Origin: an uncultured Bacteroidales bacterium
Lineage (GTDB): Bacteria; Bacteroidota; Bacteroidia; Bacteroidales; UBA932
NCBI GenBank assembly: GCA_946549475.1
Contig: CAMNQO010000006.1
Location: forward strand, 1 to 22,153
DNA length: 22,153 nt
Direction: 5' to 3'
Below the pieces are notes generated by a model. That model had not been told where the DNA came from and searched no databases. It saw only the letters and a program-made list of their open reading frames with translations. This document shows positions 1-8,129 of this stretch, in pieces; within the stretch, counting starts at the first letter, position 1; each line of letters opens with the position of its first letter. The translations under genes were made by a program, and so were the position numbers.

Positions 1-1
1 C

Positions 2-1216
2 ACGCTCAGCGCCGAACGGACGGGATATGCCTATTGCGAGACCACCCGCCTGGCCGACATGCTGCATACCGCCCGCAATGCCGCCCTCATCGCGGAAACA
101 CCCGGCAAATACACCTATGCCCGCCGCTCATACCCGCCCCCGCCGGCCTATTCCGGGCAGGACGGCTGGGAACAGCATCCGGCCGCCGCGGCCGCAGACT
201 TCCTGCGCAGGACGGAAGCCGCCATCCGGGATGCCGATGCCCGGGCCGGACAGATCAGCCTCTATCTCGGGTACTCCCACAGCGACATCCTGATGTACAA
301 CTCCCTGGAGGAATTGCGCTGCGACCGCCGCCCCCTTGTCGAACTGTCCGCCAGCGCCGTCTTCGCCGACAAGGGAGAGAAAATCGTCAGCAGCACCTCC
401 CGCAGTTTCCGGCTGGATGCGTCCGTGCTTTCGCAAGACCTTATCCGGGAAGTGGTCCGGGACCTCACGAAAAATCTGGACGACCGTTTCCGTGCCCGGC
501 GCCCCAAGGGCGGCACGATGAGCGTGGTGATGGGAGCCGGCGCCTCGGGCATCCTGCTGCACGAAGCGATGGGACATGCTTTCGAGGCGGATTTCAACAT
601 CACGGGCGAATCCATTTTCGCCGATAAGATGGGCTGCCAGGTCGCGCCCAAGGGCATCTCCATCCTCGACGACGGGACCCGGACCGGGAGCCGGGGCGCC
701 TGCCGGTACGACGACGAGGGCGTGGAGGGGCAGAAGACCTGGATGGTCCGCGACGGCATCCTGACCAGTTACCTGCACGACCGCCTGAGCGCCGCCCGCT
801 ACGGTGTGGAGCCGACTGGGAACGGCCGGCGGGAAAACTACACTTACCCGCCCCTGCCCCGTATGCGTGACACCTATATGGAGGGAGGCAAGGACAAACC
901 GGAAGACATCATCGCCTCCGTCAGAAAAGGCATCTATGTGGATGATTTTTCCAACGGAGAAGTCAAAATCGGCGAAGGTGATTTCACCTTCTATGTCCGC
1001 AGCGGCTACATCATCGAGAACGGACGGCTCTGCCAGCCCGTCAAAGACATCAACATCATCGGAAACGGGCCGCGCGCCCTGGCGGACATCCGCGCCGTCG
1101 GCAACGACCCCCTCATTCCGCCCTATGCCTGGACCTGCGGCAAAGGACAGAGCGTTCCGGTGGGCTGCGGCATCCCCACGGTATTGATCGGCAGCCTGAC
1201 CATCGGAGGAGACTGA
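2..1216 (+). CDS. tldD: TldD family metalloprotease (5' end outside window)
   Basis: TldD is the catalytic subunit of the TldD/TldE zinc protease, which in enterobacteria degrades unfolded or antitoxin peptides and trims modified peptide precursors in the cytoplasm. The frame is already open at base 2 (reading ...GYAYCETTRLADM...), so about 404 C-terminal residues are present and the true start lies upstream; the ATG at 59 is internal. The zinc-protease signature HEAMGH (HExxxH) is encoded at 560-577. The C-terminal CGKGQSVPVG segment, with its Cys codon at 1136-1138, matches the region that supplies a further metal ligand in TldD. The next gene is the TldE-like partner 2 bp downstream, the expected pairing. 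Motif conservation makes this call strong; the actual substrate in this organism is unknown. Confidence 0.93.
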   Translation, partial: TLSAERTGYAYCETTRLADMLHTARNAALIAETPGKYTYARRSYPPPPAYSGQDGWEQHPAAAAADFLRRTEAAIRDADARAGQISLYLGYSHSDILMYNSLEELRCDRRPLVELSASAVFADKGEKIVSSTSRSFRLDASVLSQDLIREVVRDLTKNLDDRFRARRPKGGTMSVVMGAGASGILLHEAMGHAFEADFNITGESIFADKMGCQVAPKGISILDDGTRTGSRGACRYDDEGVEGQKTWMVRDGILTSYLHDRLSAARYGVEPTGNGRRENYTYPPLPRMRDTYMEGGKDKPEDIIASVRKGIYVDDFSNGEVKIGEGDFTFYVRSGYIIENGRLCQPVKDINIIGNGPRALADIRAVGNDPLIPPYAWTCGKGQSVPVGCGIPTVLIGSLTIGGD

Positions 1217-1218
1217 TT

Positions 1219-2568
1219 ATGGACAAAAAGAAAAAAGACCTGGCCCTGTGGTGCCGCGACCGGGCCCTGCAACTGGGAGCGGACCATGCCTCGGTACGGC
1301 TCGTCAGCAGCCACGACCTGACACTCGAATGGCGGGACGGCAAAGTCCAGCGCAGCACTTCCGAAGACAGTGGCAGCCTCATCATCACCCTGTATAAAAA
1401 CGACCGCGTGAGTTATCTCCGTTCGGGACGCCTCGACAGCCGCCGCGCCCTCTCCGCCCTGATACGCCGAAACCTCGCGTTCTGCGCCGAACTGGAAGCG
1501 GACCCGGACCAGACCCTTCCGCCGAAAGCATCGAAGTACAAAGGGAAAGGCGTCAACGGCGATTATGATGAGCGGTGCGGAGATTTCTCCCGCGAAGACC
1601 TGATGCACCTCGCGCAAGACGAATGTCGCTACGGGCAACTCCGCCGCGCCGCCGCCCGCAAGGGAGTCCGGCTCATCAGCGAAGTCGTGACCGTCAGTTG
1701 CTCTTCCTTTGAAAGTTACTTCTGCGACAGTGACGGCTTTGAAGGCGAAAAACGCCTCAGCGGCTGGATGGTCGAGAGTGAAGTCAACATCCGGGACGGC
1801 CGGGGAGCCATCTATGCCCAATATGACTACGAATATGCCACCCGCCTCAAACGGCTGCGGCTGGGCCGATGCAGCCGGCGGGCCTTCCAAAAATGCCTGG
1901 AGCGCATCGGTGCCGCGCCCTGCGAAGCGTTTACCGGCGTGATGGTCGTACAGGCGGGCAAAACCGGCAGACTCATCAATCCCCTGCTCAATGCCTTGAA
2001 AGCCGACTCCGTCCGCCGGGACCAGTCATTCCTCAGCCACAGATTGGGTGAACAAGTCTTTTCCAGCCACTTCACCCTCACGGACTGCCCCCACCGCCGT
2101 TTTCACCACAGCCGCCAATACTTCGACAGCGAAGGCGTCGCCACGCACCGGCACATCCTCATCGACAGGGGCGTCATCCGGGCTTTCTATGCCTCCACCG
2201 CCCTCGCGCGAAAGACCGGACTCCCCGCGACGGTCAGTGAAGCGGCCAGCCTGACCGTACGCCCTTATTTGCACTGTCAGAAAAAAAAGGTAAATTTGCC
2301 GGATATTCTGTCCGGCATCCGGGATGGCATTTATGTCACGGACTGGAACGGAGGCAACAGCAACGCCCTCACGGGAGATTTCTCCTTCGGCATCGAAGGA
2401 CGGAGAATCCGTGACGGGAAACTGGCCGAGCCCGTCAGCGGCATGGTCGTGACCGGCAATCTGATTTCCCTGTTCCGGGCGTTTCGGGCAGCAGGCTCGG
2501 ATGCCGCCGGCAAGACGACTGACGCCATCGGGACGCTGGCATTTGACAAGGTAACATTTAACGCATAA
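1219..2568 (+). CDS. TldE/PmbA-like subunit of the TldD-TldE protease
   Basis: This 449-residue protein is the presumed non-catalytic partner of TldD. The N-terminal part (about residues 1-130: WCRDRALQLGADHASVRL... followed by ...LEWRDGKVQRSTSED) has the layout of the PmbA/TldD N-terminal domain. The C-terminal third (about 330-449, including GDFSFGIEGRRIRDGKLAEPVSGMV) resembles the PmbA/TldD C-terminal domain, in which a GDFSFG-type motif is typical. It has no HExxxH motif, in line with the known asymmetry of the pair, where only TldD carries the zinc site. It begins 2 bp after the tldD stop codon, so translation is probably coupled. The family name (TldE, PmbA, or 'TldD/PmbA family') varies between databases; the partner role is inferred from position and domain pattern. 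Confidence 0.85.
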   Translation: MDKKKKDLALWCRDRALQLGADHASVRLVSSHDLTLEWRDGKVQRSTSEDSGSLIITLYKNDRVSYLRSGRLDSRRALSALIRRNLAFCAELEADPDQTLPPKASKYKGKGVNGDYDERCGDFSREDLMHLAQDECRYGQLRRAAARKGVRLISEVVTVSCSSFESYFCDSDGFEGEKRLSGWMVESEVNIRDGRGAIYAQYDYEYATRLKRLRLGRCSRRAFQKCLERIGAAPCEAFTGVMVVQAGKTGRLINPLLNALKADSVRRDQSFLSHRLGEQVFSSHFTLTDCPHRRFHHSRQYFDSEGVATHRHILIDRGVIRAFYASTALARKTGLPATVSEAASLTVRPYLHCQKKKVNLPDILSGIRDGIYVTDWNGGNSNALTGDFSFGIEGRRIRDGKLAEPVSGMVVTGNLISLFRAFRAAGSDAAGKTTDAIGTLAFDKVTFNA

Positions 2569-2580
2569 GCATAAGAAACA

Positions 2581-3210
2581 ATGACAATCAGCAAAGACAA
2601 AGTCGTAGCCATCACCTACGAACTGGAGGTGGAAGGTCAGATTGCAGACAGGGCCACCCGGGAAAAACCGCTTGAATACATCCACGGCAACCACAATCTG
2701 CTGGAGAAGTTTGAACAAAATCTCGAAGGAAAGTCGGCCGGGGACGGTTTTGCATTTACCCTCACCCCTGCGGAAGGCTATGGAGAAGTCGATCCAGAGC
2801 GCATCATCGACCTGCCCAAGGACATGTTCAAAGGACCGGACGGAAACTATATCGAAGAATTTTTGCGCGCCGGTGCCCGTGTACCCCTGGTCAATTCGGC
2901 CGGCCAGATGGTTCCCGGCGTAGTACTGGAAGTGAGCGAGGCGACTGTCAGGATGGATCTGAACTCCCCGATGGCCGGCAAGACCCTCCATTTCACGGGA
3001 GAGGTCGTGTCCATCCGCGAAGCCACGGAAAAAGAGTTGAAGGAAGGCCTGCACGGCGAATATGTGCAATCCAACTGCCACGGCAACTGCGGCGGTTGCC
3101 ATGGCGAAGACGGCTCATGCAGCGACGAGGGCGACGGCGAATGTTGCGGAAAGGGACACGGCGACGGCCGGTGCTGCGGAAAGGGCAAGGGGCACTGTCA
3201 CGACAAATAA
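2581..3210 (+). CDS. SlyD-like FKBP peptidyl-prolyl isomerase with Cys/His-rich metal-binding tail
   Basis: A 209-residue FKBP-type cis-trans prolyl isomerase and chaperone of the SlyD type, probably cytoplasmic as no signal peptide is seen. Residues 1-75 carry the split FKBP half (YELEVEGQIAD...PLEYIHGNHNLLEKFEQNLEGKSAGD). The middle, about 75-130, is the insert-in-flap chaperone domain. The FKBP fold resumes with the DLNSPMAGKTLHF signature, the usual D.N.PLAGK.L.F. The last 45 residues (165-209) hold 9 cysteines and 5 histidines in Gly-rich CC/CH clusters, like the metal-binding tail by which E. coli SlyD binds nickel, but different in order. The tail includes a near-duplicate CCGKG unit. 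The gene lies 12 bp after the tldE-like stop and 3 bp before the glycosyltransferase. Which metal it binds cannot be told from sequence. Confidence 0.92.
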   Translation: MTISKDKVVAITYELEVEGQIADRATREKPLEYIHGNHNLLEKFEQNLEGKSAGDGFAFTLTPAEGYGEVDPERIIDLPKDMFKGPDGNYIEEFLRAGARVPLVNSAGQMVPGVVLEVSEATVRMDLNSPMAGKTLHFTGEVVSIREATEKELKEGLHGEYVQSNCHGNCGGCHGEDGSCSDEGDGECCGKGHGDGRCCGKGKGHCHDK

Positions 3211-3213
3211 ATA

Positions 3214-4476
3214 ATGAAAACGGCCGTCGTCATCCTCAACTGGAACGGCGAGAAGCACCTCAAACGCTTTCTTGCCCCGCTGCTCCATAGCCTCGAAGGC
3301 TACGACGCAGGAGTGACGATAGCCGACAACAACTCCATCGACGGCTCGGTCGCCTATGTGGAAAGCACCTTTGAAGGGCGCGTCCAGGTCCTGTGTTTTC
3401 CCCGCAATTACGGTTTTGCAGAAGGCTACAACCGGGCTCTCTCCAGCACGGACGCCCGGTATTATCTGCTGCTCAACTCGGATGTCCTGGTCGAAGGGGA
3501 CTGGCTTTTCGCCCTCGAAGAATGGATGGACCTGCACGAAGACTGCGCCGCCTGCGGGCCCAAAATCCTCAGCTACAAGGAGCGGGACCGTTTCGAATAT
3601 GCCGGTGCGGCGGGCGGACTGATCGACCGCTTCGGTTACAGTTTCTGCCGCGGACGCATCCTCTCCTGGACGGAAAAGGACGAAGGACAGTACGACATCC
3701 CGCAAAACATATTCTGGTGCAGCGGCGCCTGCATGATGGTCCGCTCCGATGCCTGGAAGGCACTGGGCGGATTCGACGGAAGTTTTTTCGCACATTTTGA
3801 AGAAATCGACTTCTGCTGGCGGGCCCGGCTGGCAGGAGGGGACATCGGATATGTCCCCCGCAGCCGGGTCTGGCATGTCGGCGGCGGCACGCTCCCGTCC
3901 GATTCCCCCTGGAAACTCAGGCTCAACTACCGCAACAACCTGCTCACGCTGTGGAAAAATGAAGCGCGCACCCGGGCGATGCTGTTTTTCTTTGAAGCCG
4001 TCGCGCTCATGCTTCCGGATGAGGCCGACGGCATATCCCCGTCCTATGCCTTCCGGCTGTGGCTGGAAGAGCAAGACATGGGACTGATTGAAAAATTGTG
4101 CGAACAAGCGGCCGTCCAGGGTCTCATCGGAAGAAAGATGCTGGTGTGGAAGCGGATGGTGCTCGACGGACTTTCCGCGCTCGTCTATCTGTCCCATGGA
4201 GAAAAAGACAAGTTCCGTGCGGTATGGGAGGCCCACAAAGAATTCAAGTCGCTCCGCAAGGACATAAAAGAAGAGGGGCGGGAAGACATCGCCGCCTGGC
4301 TCCTGGAACGCATCATGAAAGGCGACTGTGAGAAAATGATCTATCTGGAACCGGAGGAAGACGGCAAAGGGACGGCCGTAGGCATCAGAGGACGCTACCG
4401 GGGATGGATGGTACCGCTTGCCCTGCGGAAAAAAGAGAAAGCCCACGAATTTATCAACAAGGATATCAGATTATGA
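3214..4476 (+). CDS. Family 2 glycosyltransferase (rhamnosyltransferase-like)
   Basis: A 420-residue inverting GT-A glycosyltransferase. The N-terminus MKTAVVILNWNGEKHL is the typical GT2 nucleotide-sugar-binding start. ADNNSIDGS follows near residue 38, the FPRNYGFAEGYNRAL segment sits near 68, and NSDV near residue 90 is the DxD-like metal/sugar-nucleotide site. HFEEIDFCWR, near residue 195, matches the acidic catalytic-base motif of rhamnosyltransferase-type GT2 enzymes. Beyond about residue 260 is a charged helical extension of about 160 residues with one moderately hydrophobic stretch (ARTRAMLFFFEAVALML) that could touch the membrane. It probably builds a cell-envelope glycan, but donor and acceptor are unknown. 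Its stop overlaps the trkA start by 4 bp (ATGA at 4473-4476), implying translational coupling. No other glycan-synthesis genes are adjacent. Confidence 0.9.
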   Translation: MKTAVVILNWNGEKHLKRFLAPLLHSLEGYDAGVTIADNNSIDGSVAYVESTFEGRVQVLCFPRNYGFAEGYNRALSSTDARYYLLLNSDVLVEGDWLFALEEWMDLHEDCAACGPKILSYKERDRFEYAGAAGGLIDRFGYSFCRGRILSWTEKDEGQYDIPQNIFWCSGACMMVRSDAWKALGGFDGSFFAHFEEIDFCWRARLAGGDIGYVPRSRVWHVGGGTLPSDSPWKLRLNYRNNLLTLWKNEARTRAMLFFFEAVALMLPDEADGISPSYAFRLWLEEQDMGLIEKLCEQAAVQGLIGRKMLVWKRMVLDGLSALVYLSHGEKDKFRAVWEAHKEFKSLRKDIKEEGREDIAAWLLERIMKGDCEKMIYLEPEEDGKGTAVGIRGRYRGWMVPLALRKKEKAHEFINKDIRL

Positions 4477-5837
4477 AAATCATCATTGCCGGCGCCTGCG
4501 AGGTCGGCTCGCACCTGGCCAAACTGCTGGCCGCTTCGGGCGGCAACGACATCACGCTCATCGATCCCGTGGAAGAGCGTCTGGAAAGCATCGCGGAAAC
4601 GGCGGACCTCGTCACGATCTGCGGAGACTCCTCCTCCATCAAGACGCTGCAAGAGGCCCGTGTGGCCCGGGCAGACCTGTTCGTCGGCGTCCACTCCGCC
4701 AGTCAGCAGCACCTGAACCTCGCCAGTGCCTTGCTGGCCAAAAAACTCGGCTGTCCCAAGGTCGTCGCCCGCGTCAGCAACGAGGAATACCTCTCCTACG
4801 ACAACCGCATCCTGTTCACGGACATGGGCATCGACCTGCTGTTCTATCCCGAACAAATCGCCGCGCAGGAAATCGTCGGCAACCTCAAGAATACCGGAGC
4901 CTCGGAAAGTCTTGATTTCGCCCGCGGACGCCTGCAACTGTCCGTCGTCAAGCTGGATGCCGACTCGCCCGTCCTGGATGCCAGGCTCATTGATTTCAGC
5001 CGCGAGATTTCCACCCGGTTCGACATCCATTTCCGCATCGTAGCCGTCTCCCGCATGGGTGAGACCATCATTCCCGGTCCGGATTTCAAGTTCAAGGAAA
5101 AAGACACCGTTTACCTGGTCACGCTCCGCGAATCCCTTGAGCCCCTCCTGCGCGAACTGGGCCTCGCCATGCTGGAAGCCCGGCATGTAATGATCCTGGG
5201 CGGCAGCAACATCGGCCGCATGGTCGCGGGACAGATTGCCGCGACGACGCCGGACGTCAAGATTATCGACAAGAGCCGCGATGTCTGCCTCGAACTCTCG
5301 GAAGAACTGCCCGCCAGCGTAAAAATCGTCAACGGAGACGCCCGTAATACAGATCTGCTCATTGAAGAGGGCATCCGCAACTGTGATGTCATCGTCGCAG
5401 TCACCGACAATGCGGAGACCAACATCCTCGCCTGCGTCGCCGCCAAGAGCCTGGGCGTCACGAAAACCATCGCGGATGTAGAAAACCTCGAATATCTGCG
5501 TCTGGCGGAAGAAATGGGCATCGACACGACCATCAACCGCAAACTGATCGCCGCCGCCAAGGTTTTCCGCCTCACGCTGAGCGACAAAGTCAAATCCATC
5601 CAATACATGAACGGCACCAACGCCGAAGTCCTGGAATATGTCGTTGCCGAGGGCAGCCACATTGCCGGCAAATCGCTCAAGGACATTGATTTTCCGGAAG
5701 GTGCCATTATCGGCGGCGTCATCCGCGGCACGGAGGCGTTCATCGCGGTCGGCAACACGCAGTTGAAGACCTACGACCGCGTGATGGTTTTCAGCACCCC
5801 CGCCGCCGCTCCTGCGGTGGACAAATGGTTCAAGTGA
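4473..5837 (+). CDS. trkA: TrkA-type potassium uptake regulatory protein (two RCK domains)
   Basis: A 454-residue cytoplasmic NAD(H)-binding regulator that docks on TrkH/KtrB-type potassium channels. It has two tandem RCK units. The first Rossmann half starts at residue 1 (MKIIIAGACEVGSHLAKLL), with a TrkA-C segment near 140-220. The second half begins near residue 238 (VMILGGSNIGRMVAGQI), with its own TrkA-C domain at the C-terminus (EVLEYVVAEGSHIAGKSLKDIDFP). I chose the ATG at 4473 because it starts exactly at the Rossmann strand; an in-frame ATG at 4404 would add 23 residues read from inside the glycosyltransferase gene. The first dinucleotide-binding loop reads GACEVG, with Cys where the GxGxxG pattern expects its second Gly. 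No trkH is visible downstream; the next gene is a phosphoesterase 1 bp later. Confidence 0.92.
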   Translation: MKIIIAGACEVGSHLAKLLAASGGNDITLIDPVEERLESIAETADLVTICGDSSSIKTLQEARVARADLFVGVHSASQQHLNLASALLAKKLGCPKVVARVSNEEYLSYDNRILFTDMGIDLLFYPEQIAAQEIVGNLKNTGASESLDFARGRLQLSVVKLDADSPVLDARLIDFSREISTRFDIHFRIVAVSRMGETIIPGPDFKFKEKDTVYLVTLRESLEPLLRELGLAMLEARHVMILGGSNIGRMVAGQIAATTPDVKIIDKSRDVCLELSEELPASVKIVNGDARNTDLLIEEGIRNCDVIVAVTDNAETNILACVAAKSLGVTKTIADVENLEYLRLAEEMGIDTTINRKLIAAAKVFRLTLSDKVKSIQYMNGTNAEVLEYVVAEGSHIAGKSLKDIDFPEGAIIGGVIRGTEAFIAVGNTQLKTYDRVMVFSTPAAAPAVDKWFK

Positions 5838-5838
5838 G

Positions 5839-6603
5839 ATGCTTCGCCACGGGTTTCTGACGCTTGCGCTCGTGCTGGCGCTGGGCGGAATGTTCCGTCC
5901 GAAATCCGGTCGCACCGCCTTTGTCTGCGGTCCGCAAGTCTCCGACATGGAGCAACTCGGAAAAGCCCGGAAAGGCTTGTACCGGGAATTGCGGGAAAGA
6001 ACGGATTTGACGCAAATCATCTTCATGGGCGACCTCGTGATGGACGACGCCGGACTGCTCGCCCCCACGGCGGCCACCCTGGACTCCCTCCCCTGCCCGT
6101 GGCTTTGCGTTCCCGGAGACCACGACCGCGACTTCTACAAGCGGGCCGCCAGCCTCCGCCCCGGGAAAGCCCTCCCCGCCCGCGAGCGCGACTTCAGCTC
6201 CTTCCGCAAACGGCTTCACGGCGAAGACACCACCTGGATGGCCGGCGGCATCCGGTGGATCATCCTCAACAACATCCGGACCCTGCCCCGCCGGCAGGTC
6301 CGCGAAGAACAGGATGCATCCCTGTACCGAGGCAACGATTATATCGGCGGGCTGAACGGACGGCAAAAGGCCTGGCTCGAAAACCTCCTGAAGACGGTTC
6401 CTCCCAAAAGGCCCGTCGTTCTCTGCACCCACATCCCCCTGAACCGCTGCGCCGGCGCCGACAGCCTGGGCCGCATCCTCACCCTCCATCCTGACATCCG
6501 GCAAATCTGCTGCGTACCGTCGGACGATGACGGGATTCTCTCCGTGAGCGACCACGGCGGCATCTGCATCCTCGACCACAAATCCGGCCGATGGATGGAG
6601 TGA
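5839..6603 (+). CDS. Calcineurin-like metallophosphoesterase, possibly degenerate
   Basis: A 254-residue protein with metallophosphoesterase-fold motifs in order: GDLVMDD near residue 60, GDHDRDF near 94 (usually GNHD/GDHD) and the late THIPL His near 197. Residues 5-19 are hydrophobic (FLTLALVLALGGMF), suggesting an uncleaved anchor or signal peptide and a periplasmic location. Two metal-binding motifs look altered. The first motif, normally DxH or DPQ after a beta strand, reads FVCGPQVSD, with Gly where the Asp is expected. The last one, normally GHxH, seems replaced by a CVPSDDDG segment near residue 217. It may therefore be a weak or inactive enzyme or a binding protein. It starts 1 bp after the trkA stop and ends the left gene run, converging on cstA with only 12 bp between. 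Substrate unknown. Confidence 0.75.
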   Translation: MLRHGFLTLALVLALGGMFRPKSGRTAFVCGPQVSDMEQLGKARKGLYRELRERTDLTQIIFMGDLVMDDAGLLAPTAATLDSLPCPWLCVPGDHDRDFYKRAASLRPGKALPARERDFSSFRKRLHGEDTTWMAGGIRWIILNNIRTLPRRQVREEQDASLYRGNDYIGGLNGRQKAWLENLLKTVPPKRPVVLCTHIPLNRCAGADSLGRILTLHPDIRQICCVPSDDDGILSVSDHGGICILDHKSGRWME

Positions 6604-6615
6604 CTCCGCCTTGGG

Positions 6616-8070
6616 CTACAGTTTCTGATATTGTTTGGTGTTCCGGTTGAGCAGAAAGAACAGCACCAGCCCGAGCGCGACGACGAAAGCCGCGATGTAA
6701 GGCGTGAAGCCGGGGGCGATGCCGAAGCCCATCTTATCCACGAGGATGAAGCAGACACAGACGGCCGACATGAAGAGGGCCGGCACCAGCGTAATGACAT
6801 AGTGCGGGATCTCGGAGTGGGTATAGAGCCACTGGGTCAAAGCCCAGAGCGTGAAGCAGGCCAGCGTCTGGTTGATCCAGCCGAAATAGCGCCAGATGTT
6901 GTTGAAGCCCTGCGCATCCGCCATGTTGTACCACAGCAGCAAAATGGTCGCGGCAAAGATCGGGATGCTGACGGCCAGACGGTTCTTCATCGGCTTCTGG
7001 CTCAGATGCAGGAAATCCGCGACGATCAGACGGGCGCTGCGCAAGGCCGTATCTCCGGTCGTAACCGGTGCGGCGACCACCCCGATGATGGCGAGGACGC
7101 CGCCCACGACGCCCAGCCAATGGTTCGCCACGCTCACCACCACGGTCGGAGCCTGCCCGTCGGGAGCCCCGGTCGCTTCCATTCCTCCGTCAAAGAAAAA
7201 CCACGAACTGACGGCCGCCCAGATAAGCGCCACGAGCCCCTCGGTAATCATCGACCCGTAGAACACCGGCCGGCCGTACTTCTCATTGCCCAGACAACGC
7301 GCCATCAAGGGACTCTGGGTCGCATGGAAGCCGCTGATGGCCCCGCAGGCGACCGTCACGAACAGGCAGGGAAAAATATCCTGCCCCTGCACGCCCAGGC
7401 TCGCCGAGCGGTTGCCCAGTCCGTGCCAGAACTCCGGGATGGAAGGCCAGTGTACCAGCAGCGCCACCAGCAGACCGACCGCCATGAAAAGGATGCAAAC
7501 GGCAAAGACCGGATAGATTTTGCCGATGATTTTATCAATCGGCAGCAACGACGCGATGAGGTAATACACGAAAATCACGACCACCCAGAACATCATCGAG
7601 GTCGAAGGGATCAGGCCGCTCATAATGATGGAAGGACTGTAAACGAATACGGCCCCCACCAGCAGGAGCAGGAGCGATACCAGCACCGTCACGACCGTCC
7701 GGGCCTTTTTCCCGAAGATATAACCGATCATCTCGTTATAGGAAAACCCGTCCTTGCGGAGTATGATCATCCCGCTTACATAGTCATGCACGGCCCCGGC
7801 GAAGATGCAGCCGAAGACAATCCACAGGAAACAGGACGGGCCGAACCGGGCTCCCATGATGGCCCCGAAAATAGGCCCCGTCCCCGCAATGTTGAGGAAT
7901 TGGATCATAAACACCTTCCAAGTGGGCATCTTGATGAAATCCACGCCGTCCGCATGCAGGGTAGCCGGTGTCGGAAGATTCGGGTCGGCATGCACGACCC
8001 GGGCCACATAGCGTCCGTAGAAGACATAGCCGAGAATCAACGCGACAATACTGAGCAAAAAAGAAATCAT
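6616..8070 (-). CDS. cstA: CstA family carbon starvation transporter, short form
   Basis: A 484-residue inner-membrane transporter of the CstA/BtsT family, members of which take up pyruvate or peptides during carbon limitation. About 13 hydrophobic segments can be picked out by eye. Family-typical stretches are the N-terminal LGYVFYGRYVARVV, the FLNIAGTGPIFGAIMGARFGP loop (about 55-77), GAVHDYVSGM (about 92-101) and the central SGFHATQSPLMARC motif (about 244-257). The protein is much shorter than the roughly 700-residue E. coli CstA, lacking the long C-terminal part, as is common for the short form seen in other phyla. It starts 59 bp after the tamL stop and has its own promoter-like sequence at 8094-8124, so it can be transcribed separately. 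Substrate is inferred from family only. Confidence 0.92.
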   Translation of the reverse strand: MISFLLSIVALILGYVFYGRYVARVVHADPNLPTPATLHADGVDFIKMPTWKVFMIQFLNIAGTGPIFGAIMGARFGPSCFLWIVFGCIFAGAVHDYVSGMIILRKDGFSYNEMIGYIFGKKARTVVTVLVSLLLLLVGAVFVYSPSIIMSGLIPSTSMMFWVVVIFVYYLIASLLPIDKIIGKIYPVFAVCILFMAVGLLVALLVHWPSIPEFWHGLGNRSASLGVQGQDIFPCLFVTVACGAISGFHATQSPLMARCLGNEKYGRPVFYGSMITEGLVALIWAAVSSWFFFDGGMEATGAPDGQAPTVVVSVANHWLGVVGGVLAIIGVVAAPVTTGDTALRSARLIVADFLHLSQKPMKNRLAVSIPIFAATILLLWYNMADAQGFNNIWRYFGWINQTLACFTLWALTQWLYTHSEIPHYVITLVPALFMSAVCVCFILVDKMGFGIAPGFTPYIAAFVVALGLVLFFLLNRNTKQYQKL

Positions 8071-8093
8071 GACGCTTTTTTTGAAAAACGGCG

Positions 8094-8124
8094 CAAAGAT
8101 ACACCAAATTCCGCAAAAATGAAA
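8094..8124 (-). promoter_or_regulatory. Bacteroidetes-type promoter for cstA
   Basis: On the minus strand TATCTTTG (8101-8094) matches the Bacteroidetes -7 consensus TAnnTTTG exactly. A TTTC at 8124-8121 is a 3-of-4 match to the -33 TTTG element with a 19-bp spacer, the same spacing as the stronger promoter at 10379. The transcript would start about 8089, leaving a leader of roughly 20 bases before the ATG. Placement in the 59-bp gap between tamL and cstA supports the call; it is untested. Confidence 0.6.
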
Positions 8125-8129
8125 GCCCG

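Noticed and set aside
4395..6077. 560-aa minus-strand frame opposite trkA
   Set aside because: The + strand encodes an unmistakable TrkA; the antisense frame has no recognisable domain.
6604..6615. Terminator between the convergent phosphoesterase and cstA genes
   Set aside because: Only 12 bp separate the stops and no stem-loop with a T-run is visible there.
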